Shown piece after piece: positions 1 through 5,904 of a DNA stretch of 5,957 bases (positions are counted from its first letter, which is position 1; each line of letters starts with the position of its first letter). The notes beneath the pieces are model-generated. The model was not told where the DNA came from. It did not search any database and saw only the letters and a list, made by a program, of their open reading frames with translations. The stretch is from contig JAPPBZ010000226.1 of assembly GCA_026702635.1 (NCBI GenBank), positions 1 through 5,957 of the forward strand, given 5' to 3'. This stretch comes from Bacteroidota bacterium. Lineage in GTDB: Bacteria; Bacteroidota; Rhodothermia; Rhodothermales; Bin80. The position numbers and the translations under genes are program-made.

Positions 1-297
1 GTTCTGTCCATTTCTGATCGCACGGCGGACTATGCCGAAGAAGTGCAAACCAGACTTGAGGCGGAGGGGCTGCGAACCACGGTAGATACCCGAAGTGAGA
101 AGATCGGGTACAAGGTTCGGGAGGCAGAACTGTTGAAAGTGCCCTACATGGTGGTGCTTGGAACTCGTGAAGCAGAAGAGAGCACGATCTCGGTACGTGC
201 ACGCTCCGGCGAAGATCTGGGTGGAATGACACTCGAGGCTTTTCTTGATTTAATTCGAAAAGAGCGCTTCCCTGACATGGACAGCGATCTCTCCTGA
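1..297 (+). CDS. thrS: Threonyl-tRNA synthetase, C-terminal fragment
   Basis: Class II aminoacyl-tRNA synthetase that charges tRNA-Thr in the cytoplasm. Only the last 98 codons are in the window; the reading frame is open from base 1 and ends at TGA 295-297. What is visible is the end of the anticodon-binding (HGTP_anticodon) domain. It opens with VLSISDRTADYAEEV, followed by the very conserved block TRSEKIGYKVREAELLKVPY, then MVVLGTREAEE and the closing SVRARSGEDLG segment. This is the typical ThrRS order, in which the EKIGYK...VPY block is close to diagnostic. The catalytic and editing domains lie upstream, outside the window. The tail after the domain is short and acidic (PDMDSDLS). No strong terminator hairpin with a T-run follows the stop. 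The next genes, on the opposite strand, converge on it. Identification is by remembered family motifs and is secure despite the truncation. Confidence 0.95.
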   Translation, partial: VLSISDRTADYAEEVQTRLEAEGLRTTVDTRSEKIGYKVREAELLKVPYMVVLGTREAEESTISVRARSGEDLGGMTLEAFLDLIRKERFPDMDSDLS

Positions 298-514
298 AGT
301 GAACTGCAGATGCGTATGCTGCGCTGAATCCGGTTCCCCAGAGCTGGATGGCAGTCTCTAAGTGTTTTATTGGGCAGCAGCTGCAGGATAGGTAGCACAC
401 CTCTGAAGGGGTTGGGGATTATTACCTTTGTACCTCTCGGATCGGAAACAGAAACACTTGCTAGTCATCTGCATTGCTACGCCTACCCCACAGCCGAATC
501 AATCTCTCGCCTAC
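298..514. other. Intergenic stretch without a supportable gene
   Basis: This 217-bp gap lies between the convergent thrS and the small membrane-protein gene. Short open frames cross it on both strands, but none has a ribosome binding site or family-like sequence. Weak self-complementary bits are present: CCAG-AG-CTGG at 339-348 and GCAGCTGC at 377-384. A CGCCTACC octamer occurs twice, at 480-487 and 508-515. A TTTTATT run at 365-371 follows the first of these short stems but is separated from it, so an intrinsic terminator for thrS is possible but not convincing. I see nothing else. Confidence 0.5.
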
Positions 515-973
515 CTATCTCTCTGCCTTATTCCACGCGGTCGGTCCCTTGAATAACGGTATTTCGCTGGGTGTTCTTTCGTGGGGTTTGCCCTGACCCT
601 TGGCGATCAAATGGATTGTCGGTATCCAAATTGCAAAGAACCAGATGTACTCTCCCCAGGCCTCCTCTTTAACGGGGGTCATGAAAATCCAGTGGGTCCA
701 GAGCCCGCTCAATACTGATCCAAGAGCAAAAAGGCAGATAGAGGTGACTAGTCCCAAGAACCATATTATGCTTCCGCGCTCGATCTTTTTTGCGATGGGG
801 AAATACAGATAAATGGCTATGGCTAAGGCTATCGTGACGGATGTGCCCCAGAAAACGTCCATTCCAGTGTAATTGCCGTCAAAAGCTCTCCAGTAAGACG
901 AAAACGAAAACAGAGGATAAAACGTAGAGATGCCAGTCCTCAAAACGTACTTCTTCTGGAAAAAACTGATCAT
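515..973 (-). CDS. Small membrane protein of unknown function
   Basis: Unrecognised protein of 152 residues from the ATG at 971-973 to the TAG at 515-517. Three hydrophobic stretches are visible, at about residues 39-60, 68-90 and 108-124. The first two are separated by a basic KKIERG loop. The protein ends in a hydrophilic tail of about 28 residues rich in Lys, Glu and Pro, so it looks like an integral membrane protein. Aromatic residues, particularly Trp and Tyr, are frequent. The frame stays open upstream to an ATG at 1055-1057 (180 residues). I prefer the inner start because the extra segment uses many AGA/AGG/ATA/CTA codons and because a GGAGG lies 14 nt upstream of the inner ATG, with AGAAGG directly abutting it. 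The longer form would place the ATG only about 10 nt after a near-match to a -7 box (TAACTTTTTG, minus strand 1077-1068). The gene runs in the same direction as proS and downstream of it. No function can be assigned. Membrane topology makes a real gene likelier than chance. Confidence 0.6.
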   Translation of the reverse strand: MISFFQKKYVLRTGISTFYPLFSFSSYWRAFDGNYTGMDVFWGTSVTIALAIAIYLYFPIAKKIERGSIIWFLGLVTSICLFALGSVLSGLWTHWIFMTPVKEEAWGEYIWFFAIWIPTIHLIAKGQGKPHERTPSEIPLFKGPTAWNKAER

Positions 974-1107
974 CCTTCTATTGAGTGTCCTCCAGACATC
1001 TATCGTAACATATCTGAAAGTCGCGTATAGCTCGATCCACCTCCGGGCGAAAATCATACAGAGCCTACAAAAAGTTACAATAATCCGAAGACTTGATCAG
1101 GTTGTTG

Positions 1108-1130
1108 GGGGACATAGGTATGTAATCCCC
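1108..1130. repeat. Imperfect hairpin between proS and the membrane-protein gene
   Basis: GGGGACAT (1108-1115) can pair with ATGT (1120-1123) and CCCC (1127-1130) around a 4-nt loop, leaving a 3-nt AAT bulge. It sits about 50 bp beyond the proS stop on the proS transcript. No T-run follows it on that strand, so it is not a standard intrinsic terminator. It could be a weak processing or attenuating structure, or chance. Confidence 0.3.
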
Positions 1131-1179
1131 ATTAGTTTTATCGTGGGGCAAACATACGCAATCAAACCGGTGGTTAGTC

Positions 1180-2958
1180 TTATTCGGACCGGGATGCCCA
1201 GGTCGGAAGATCTTCCAGTCGCCGGTTCAGCACATTGAAGCATTCCGTTATCCCGGCTTGAATCTGCTCAACGGCATCGCCAAGCGGAAGGATTGCAAGA
1301 TCTTTACTTCGCCTGCGACCAAACTCTGCTCCTCCCCGCTTGAGTGAGCGGGAGCTGACCGTGCATCGTAACGGGATGCCGCGAAGATCCGCGTCGGCAA
1401 ACTTGATCCCGGGGCTCACAGCACGATCATCATAGAGTACCTCAATCCCGGCAGCAAGTAATTCGTGGTAGAGTGTTTCGGCTGCTTCATGGACCTCTCC
1501 TTCGCGTCCCAATGAGACTAGAATTACCTGGTACGGAGCCACCGAAATCGGTAGATCCATCCCGTATTCATCACTGTATTCTTCTGCAACACAGGCAAGC
1601 GCACGTCCCACCCCAATTCCATAGGATCCCATTACGATCGGGAATCCTTCTCCATCTTCATCAGTGTAGGTTGCTCCCATACTGGAACTGTAGCGGGTCC
1701 CCAACTGGAAGATATTCCCAACTTCGATGCCACGGACGACCTGCAGCGGCTTTCCGTCAATGGGATCGGGAGCACCGTCATAGGCCAGTGCAATCGGGGC
1801 GATCACATCCGCGGTAAAATCCCGTCCATAATTGGCGCCGGTGTAATGCCAGTCACGCTCGTTTGCCCCGACAATCAGATTGGTTGATTCGGGAATCAGA
1901 TCATCGACCACGAGGAGGGCTTTGGTGCGGTCAATATCACACATGGAGGCGTAGCCCGGCACGCACCCCGCCGCGGTAATTTCTTCGGCCTCAGCAGGGC
2001 GGAGCGCCTGTGCCTTGGCAGCGTAGCGGAGTTGGAGCTCGTTGATTTCCATGTCCCCACGAACACAGGCGGCGATAAGACGAGAAGGATCTTCGGGACC
2101 GAAATCCCCCATGTAGAAGACCATCTTACCGGTCTGGCGCGTGGTGACCCCGCAGAAATCGGCCACTTTGGCGATGGTGGACTGTCCGGGTGTATGCACG
2201 CGGGTCAGAGGTTCTGGTGCACTGGCAGGCTCCGGGATTTTTTGAAAATTTGCTACATCTAGGTTGGATGCATAGCCGGTTTCCTCGCAAATCGCCAGAG
2301 AATCTTCACCAACAGGAGAGATATACATGAACTCATGCGCCACCTTGCCTCCCATCATCCCAGGATCACTTTGCACAGCGACCAGGTTCAGCCCTAGCCT
2401 TGCCCCAATGCGGTGGTAGGCGTCGTAGTGTGCTTCGTATTGAGATTGAAGACCCTCAAAGTCTTTGTCCAGCGTGTAGGAGTCTTTCATAACAAATTCG
2501 CGTACACGAATGAGTCCTCCTCTGGCGCGCGGCTCGTCCCGAAATTTTGTCTGTATATGGTAGACCATCTGCGGTAATTGCCGGTAGGAGCGGATCTCTG
2601 ATTTACAAAGGCTGGTCACAACCTCTTCATGGGTCATGGCCAGGACCAATTCCCGCCCTTTACGATCCTGAAACCGCCCCATCTCGTCTCCGATCTCATA
2701 CCACCGCCCGGACTCCTGCCAGATTTCGGCTGGATGCACGACAGGCATGCACATCTCCTGCCCGCCGATTGCGTCCATCTCTTCACGGAGAATCTGTTCA
2801 ATCTTGCGCAGAGATCGATGGGCCAGGGGGAGATAGGAGTACAGGCCAGCAGCCAATTGACGCACATATCCGGCCCGTACAAGCATCTGACTGGATGCTG
2901 AATCTGATTCAGAAGGTGCCTCGCGCAGGGTTTGGCCAAAAAACTTCGACAGACGCAT
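1180..2958 (-). CDS. proS: Prolyl-tRNA synthetase, bacterial type with editing insertion
   Basis: Charges tRNA-Pro with proline in the cytoplasm. The protein has 592 residues from ATG 2956-2958 to TAA 1180-1182, close to the usual bacterial-type length of about 570-600. It begins MRLSKFFGQTLREAPSESDS, a typical ProRS N-terminus, which argues for this ATG over the in-frame TTG two codons upstream. Motif 1 region: YLPLAHRSLRKIEQILREEM. Motif 2: FRDEPRARGGLIRVREF at residues 139-155, with R140 the expected ATP-binding arginine, followed by VMKDSY. Motif 3: GSYGIGVGR at 444-452, ending in the conserved R452. Between motifs 2 and 3 lies the INS editing domain (roughly residues 225-400), with the segments VRGDMEINELQL and GANERDWHYTGANYGRDF. 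The C-terminal anticodon-binding domain is marked by DDRAVSPGIKFADADLRGIP. One oddity is that the editing loop reads GYASM (335-339), where related enzymes have Pro at the last position. There is no clear Shine-Dalgarno site. It is divergent from the feo operon and convergent with thrS. Confidence 0.97.
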   Translation of the reverse strand: MRLSKFFGQTLREAPSESDSASSQMLVRAGYVRQLAAGLYSYLPLAHRSLRKIEQILREEMDAIGGQEMCMPVVHPAEIWQESGRWYEIGDEMGRFQDRKGRELVLAMTHEEVVTSLCKSEIRSYRQLPQMVYHIQTKFRDEPRARGGLIRVREFVMKDSYTLDKDFEGLQSQYEAHYDAYHRIGARLGLNLVAVQSDPGMMGGKVAHEFMYISPVGEDSLAICEETGYASNLDVANFQKIPEPASAPEPLTRVHTPGQSTIAKVADFCGVTTRQTGKMVFYMGDFGPEDPSRLIAACVRGDMEINELQLRYAAKAQALRPAEAEEITAAGCVPGYASMCDIDRTKALLVVDDLIPESTNLIVGANERDWHYTGANYGRDFTADVIAPIALAYDGAPDPIDGKPLQVVRGIEVGNIFQLGTRYSSSMGATYTDEDGEGFPIVMGSYGIGVGRALACVAEEYSDEYGMDLPISVAPYQVILVSLGREGEVHEAAETLYHELLAAGIEVLYDDRAVSPGIKFADADLRGIPLRCTVSSRSLKRGGAEFGRRRSKDLAILPLGDAVEQIQAGITECFNVLNRRLEDLPTWASRSE

Positions 2959-2981
2959 GATCAAATAATGATGATTTGATA

Positions 2982-2989
2982 CAAAGTTA
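2982..2989 (-). promoter_or_regulatory. Putative Bacteroidota-type -7 element for proS
   Basis: On the minus strand this reads TAACTTTG, an exact match to the TAnnTTTG -7 consensus used by the primary sigma factor of Bacteroidota. It ends 23 bases before the proS ATG, so the leader would be short. I find no matching -33 TTG at the expected distance. The call therefore rests on one 6-base match plus its position, and would be void if the organism is outside that lineage. Confidence 0.35.
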
Positions 2990-3094
2990 AGGCGTGCGAT
3001 GTCTATGACACCTATTTATGCTCCTTGATGTAAATAATTCAAAAAAAATCGGAGGATTGCCAATAATTGCCGGATTCACGGAACCAATTTGTGC

Positions 3095-3125
3095 ATACTT
3101 ATTTATATTCGATCCAAATAAGTAT
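3095..3125. promoter_or_regulatory. Perfect 10-bp inverted repeat, candidate operator of the feo operon
   Basis: The left arm ATACTTATTT (3095-3104) and right arm AAATAAGTAT (3116-3125) are exact reverse complements, separated by 11 bases. Arm centres are therefore 21 bp apart, about two helical turns, as expected for dimeric DNA-binding proteins on one face of the helix. The right arm runs into the putative -7 box of the feo operon, so a bound protein would block RNA polymerase. It lies in the divergent proS-feo region, 26 bp before the first feo start. Regulation of feo genes by Fur- or DtxR-family proteins is established, but this sequence does not plainly match either consensus as I know them, so the regulator is not named. 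An mRNA hairpin is unlikely to be its role if transcription starts downstream of it. Confidence 0.5.
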
Positions 3126-3130
3126 ATTTG
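3123..3130 (+). promoter_or_regulatory. Putative Bacteroidota-type -7 element for the feo operon
   Basis: TATATTTG matches TAnnTTTG exactly and ends 21 bases before the ATG of the first feo gene, giving a short leader. It overlaps the right arm of the 10-bp inverted repeat. A TTTG is present at 3088-3091, but its spacing (about 31 bases) is too long for a normal -33 element. Confidence 0.35.
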
Positions 3131-3151
3131 TGCAGATCTCCTAATCCAGTC

Positions 3152-3376
3152 ATGGTTCCTTCTCCTCTGACATCTTTTTGTGACGGGTGCACGCTCAAAA
3201 TCTGTTCTGTATATGGATGTGCACAGGACAGGTTGCGTGATGTTGGCATACGGGAGGGGGCTCACGTGGAGATGCTCAAAAATTCTGACGAACTCATCGT
3301 GCGTATTGAAAGTTGCCGAATCGGGCTCCGCCGCGATATGGCTGCAGACGTTCTGGCAGTTCCCGTGAGCCCATGA
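3152..3376 (+). CDS. Cysteine-rich FeoA-domain protein (first feo gene)
   Basis: Small protein of 74 residues with the FeoA (SH3-like) pattern. The block DRLRDVGIREGAHVEML (residues 26-42) matches the FeoA signature RL-x-D-x-G-I-x-x-G-x-x-V. The segment SCRIGLRRDMAADVLAV (54-70) matches its closing part, where a 'iaLr..eA..I.V' pattern is usual. FeoA proteins are cytoplasmic and are thought to bind and tune FeoB. The oddity is five cysteines, four of them N-terminal in the spacing C10-x2-C13-x4-C18-x4-C23, plus C55. Ordinary FeoA proteins lack these. The ATG at 3152 fits because PLTSFCDGCTLKICSVYG then aligns with the normal FeoA beginning. A TTG in the same frame at 3128 would fall inside the promoter region. 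No Shine-Dalgarno site is visible. The TGA overlaps the next ATG (ATGA), suggesting coupled translation. The family call is from motifs only, and a metal-binding role for the cysteines is inference. Confidence 0.78.
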   Translation: MVPSPLTSFCDGCTLKICSVYGCAQDRLRDVGIREGAHVEMLKNSDELIVRIESCRIGLRRDMAADVLAVPVSP

Positions 3377-3600
3377 CGCTTCAGGATTTACGCCCTGGCG
3401 AATCGGGCAGGATCCTGGGGTTTGAACCCGACGCAGTCATGGACCGCCTGATGGAGATGGGCATGCTCCCCGGTTCAGAAGTCCAAGTCGTGCGTCTGGC
3501 ACCACTTGGTGATCCGATGGATCTTAAGGTTCGGGGATATCATCTTTCCATCCGAAAGGCCGAGGCAGCCCAGATACGCATATCCAAGTGCGAAGCATAA
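3373..3600 (+). CDS. feoA: Ferrous iron transport protein A (FeoA)
   Basis: A conventional FeoA of 75 residues, the usual family size. It follows the family pattern throughout: MTLQDLRPGESGRILGF at the start, then MDRLMEMGMLPGSEVQVV, APLGDPMDLKVRGYHLSIRK and EAAQIRI. FeoA is a cytoplasmic SH3-fold protein needed with FeoB for Fe(II) import; its exact action on FeoB (GTPase modulation or complex assembly) is not settled. Its ATG overlaps the stop of the Cys-rich FeoA-like gene by 4 bp, so translation is probably coupled, and no separate ribosome site is seen. The frame could be extended upstream, but the extra residues do not resemble FeoA, and the ATG at 3373 gives the canonical N-terminus. 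Its TAA is in the same frame as the feoB start 15 bases later. Confidence 0.95.
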   Translation: MTLQDLRPGESGRILGFEPDAVMDRLMEMGMLPGSEVQVVRLAPLGDPMDLKVRGYHLSIRKAEAAQIRISKCEA

Positions 3601-3615
3601 GTCATCGGGGTTGAC

Positions 3616-5898
3616 GTGTCCTCTTCAACTTCCATCCGCGTTGCCCTAGTTGGTAATCCCAACGTCGGCAAAACCACGCTCTTTAATCGGCTCACCGGCC
3701 TGAATCAGCGGATTGCTAATTTTCCAGGAGTCACGGTTGAGCGGAAGTCAGGAAGCCTGACGGGATCACCACATGTTGAGGTGATTGATCTCCCGGGCAC
3801 GTACAGTCTTACTCCAAGATCCCTGGACGAACGGATTACCTATGAGGTATTGGTAGGGCGCAGGGACGAAGCACCGGATCTTGTGGTTTGCGTGGTGGAT
3901 GCCGGTAACCTGGAACGCAACCTCTACGTTGTCAGCCAGGTGATCGACATAGAGATGCCAGTGATCGTGGCCCTGAATATGGTAGACGCAGCAGAAGAAA
4001 ACGGGTTGGTTGTAGATGTACCTGCGCTGGAAACGGAGCTTGGGGTCCCGGTTGTCCCACTCGTTGCCTCCCGGGGTAAGGGAGTTGATGAGCTAAAAAA
4101 GCAGATCCTGGATCCTCCCAAACCTGCACAGGGGTATCGGTGGACGCTCATGGATGCGGTGGATGCAAAGATTCCAGCTCTGTTCAAGGAGCTGGTTGAG
4201 GAAGCTCCGCAAGTCCAGCTTGACCACGGCAGGATGGAAATTTTGCGTGCACTGGCGGAAGACGAAGCATTGGATACGTGGCGCCAGATCGCGCCCGGGT
4301 TTGTGCGCCACATTGAAGAGCTGCGGAAAGAATTTGCCGAGCGGGGGATTGCATGGAGGCATGCGGAAGTAAGTGGGCGGTACGCATGGCTGGGTCCCAT
4401 CGTCAATAAGACGGTACGCAGAGTGAAGGGGGCAGCGACGCTCAGTGATCGGATTGATGCAGTGCTTACCCATCAAATTTTTGGACCCCTGTTCTTCCTG
4501 GTCATTCTGGTTGGCATTTTTCAGGCCGTTTTTTCGTGGGCGACACCCGCCATGGATTTGATTGAGACTGGGATTTCAGCACTGGCGGCAGCCGTCCAGT
4601 CCGTCCTTCCGGTTGGCTGGGCAACAGATCTGCTGACCGATGGTGTGATTACCGGAGTGGGCAATGTGGTGGTTTTCCTGCCCCAAATATTGCTTCTCTT
4701 TTTCTTCCTGGGCCTCATGGAAGACACCGGATATATGGCCCGCAGTGCGTTCATTATGGATCGCGTCATGAAGCGCGTAGGGCTGAGTGGAGGTTCCGTC
4801 CTGCCACTGCTCAGTTCATATGCCTGTGCGATTCCAGGGATCATGGCTGCCAGAACGCTTGATAATGAGCGGGATCGTTTGATCACGATCATGGTCGCAC
4901 CCCTGATGAGCTGCTCCGCTCGCCTGCCAGTCTATACTCTTTTCATTGCTGCCTTCATCCCTGCAGGGACACTGGGGATATTTGGCTACCAGGGGTTGGC
5001 AATGTTCTCAATGTATATGATGGGGACGGTAATGGCGTTTGTGGCTGCAGCGATCCTGAAACGGTTTGTCTTCACCAAGGGTTCTGAGAGCTACTTTGTG
5101 ATGGAACTGCCCCCTTATCGGCGGCCCCGGGCACGGCAAATACTTTGGCGCATGATTCAGCGCTCCAAAGTATTTGCGGTGCGTGCAGGGAAAATTATTC
5201 TGGCTTGCAGTATTGTTCTGTGGTTTTTGGCAAGTTATCCGCGTGTTGATACAAACGCCGAAAGGGCGCAGATTGAGATGCAGGCAGCACAGCAGCGCGA
5301 GGCAAGGTATGCCGAAGCAGAGGCGCTTTTGCCAGTGCCAGATATGGCTTTGCCTGATCTGGAGGGTTCGTTGGAGAGCGGAGATCCTACGATGGCACAG
5401 ATACAGTCCATCATGCAACAGGCAGAGCTTGAGTATGCTGCAGCGCTGGATAGTGCCCGTATTGTTGAACAGTCGGCTCAGATCCGAGGAAGTGCTGTTG
5501 GATATCTGGGGCGAATTCTTGAGCCTGTGATGCAGCCCCTGGGGTTTGATTGGAAGATTAGTGCGGGTCTGGTGAGCGCTTTCGCCGCACGTGAGGTAAT
5601 CATCTCTACGCTCGGCATCATTTATAGTGTTGCGGATGCGGAAGAGGGGGTGGCGCTGCGGGATGCGCTGAAAGCCGACCGCTATCCAGATGGACGCCCT
5701 GTATTTACGCCATTGGTGGCGGTCAGCCTGCTTGTATTTTTTGTGTTCGCGCTCCAGTGCATGAGTACGCTGGCGATTGCACGCCGGGAGACCAATACCT
5801 GGCGATGGCCCCTGGTCATGTGGCTTTACATGACAGCACTTGCGTACATAGCTTCCCTCGTGGTGTACCAAGGAGGACAATTGCTTGGCCTGTCCTAA
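3616..5898 (+). CDS. feoB: Ferrous iron transport protein B (FeoB), GTPase-permease
   Basis: Inner-membrane Fe(II) importer of 760 residues, within the family range. N-terminal G domain: G1 GNPNVGKTT (13-21), switch region NFPGVTVE with T40, G3 DLPG (58-61), G4 NMVD (121-124), G5 near A151-S152. A helical GDI-type spacer follows to about residue 265. The membrane domain starts near 289 with two pore-like gate regions: SSYACAIPGIMA (400-411, containing C404) and APLMSCSARLPVY (428-440, with C433). FDWKISAGLVSAFAAREVI (644-662) and FALQCMST (711-718) are the conserved late segments. Between the hydrophobic segment ending near 540 and residue 629 lies an Ala/Gln/Glu-rich, probably helical, non-membrane insert. 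The GTG start at 3616 is chosen because it gives the normal short lead before G1 and no ATG is available there; GGGG at 3607-3610 may serve as a weak ribosome site. It is the last gene of the feo unit, ending 6 bases before the 3' end of a convergent tRNA gene. Confidence 0.97.
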   Translation: MSSSTSIRVALVGNPNVGKTTLFNRLTGLNQRIANFPGVTVERKSGSLTGSPHVEVIDLPGTYSLTPRSLDERITYEVLVGRRDEAPDLVVCVVDAGNLERNLYVVSQVIDIEMPVIVALNMVDAAEENGLVVDVPALETELGVPVVPLVASRGKGVDELKKQILDPPKPAQGYRWTLMDAVDAKIPALFKELVEEAPQVQLDHGRMEILRALAEDEALDTWRQIAPGFVRHIEELRKEFAERGIAWRHAEVSGRYAWLGPIVNKTVRRVKGAATLSDRIDAVLTHQIFGPLFFLVILVGIFQAVFSWATPAMDLIETGISALAAAVQSVLPVGWATDLLTDGVITGVGNVVVFLPQILLLFFFLGLMEDTGYMARSAFIMDRVMKRVGLSGGSVLPLLSSYACAIPGIMAARTLDNERDRLITIMVAPLMSCSARLPVYTLFIAAFIPAGTLGIFGYQGLAMFSMYMMGTVMAFVAAAILKRFVFTKGSESYFVMELPPYRRPRARQILWRMIQRSKVFAVRAGKIILACSIVLWFLASYPRVDTNAERAQIEMQAAQQREARYAEAEALLPVPDMALPDLEGSLESGDPTMAQIQSIMQQAELEYAAALDSARIVEQSAQIRGSAVGYLGRILEPVMQPLGFDWKISAGLVSAFAAREVIISTLGIIYSVADAEEGVALRDALKADRYPDGRPVFTPLVAVSLLVFFVFALQCMSTLAIARRETNTWRWPLVMWLYMTALAYIASLVVYQGGQLLGLS

Positions 5899-5904
5899 TG
5901 GATG

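Larger units (their letters stand above)
3087..3134. repeat. 9-bp direct repeat flanking the feo operator-like palindrome
   Basis: ATTTGTGCA occurs exactly at 3087-3095 and again at 3126-3134, 39 bp apart start to start. The two copies bracket the inverted repeat at 3095-3125 and touch or overlap its outer ends. The second copy also covers the end of the putative -7 box. They could be regulator contacts or a duplication remnant. Confidence 0.5.

Noticed and set aside
144..398. Open frame of 84 codons on the minus strand
   Set aside because: It lies mostly opposite thrS coding sequence, has a composition typical of an antisense frame and no recognisable start signal.
423..430. TACCTTTG, another match to the TAnnTTTG promoter box
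   Set aside because: No gene on the plus strand follows it and there is no -33 partner. It shows that single matches to this short motif occur by chance.
370..552. 60-codon plus-strand frame in the thrS-side gap
   Set aside because: No ribosome site, no family-like sequence, and it overlaps the end of the better-supported minus-strand membrane-protein gene.
1161..1179. Short AACC-ggt-GGTT hairpin just after the proS stop, considered as terminator
   Set aside because: The stem is only four pairs with a 3-nt loop and no T-run follows on the proS strand.
3041..3048. Run of eight A in the divergent intergenic region, considered as a terminator tract
   Set aside because: No GC-rich stem precedes it on either strand, and both flanking genes point away from it. 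At most it is part of AT-rich promoter DNA.
2987..3265. 92-codon minus-strand frame across the proS-feo intergenic region
   Set aside because: It crosses the AT-rich promoter region and runs antisense to the first feoA gene, and its sequence resembles no protein family.
5008..5880. Long (290-codon) minus-strand frame opposite feoB
   Set aside because: It is the antisense shadow of a strongly conserved FeoB region; the translation is rich in His, Arg and Cys without any domain.
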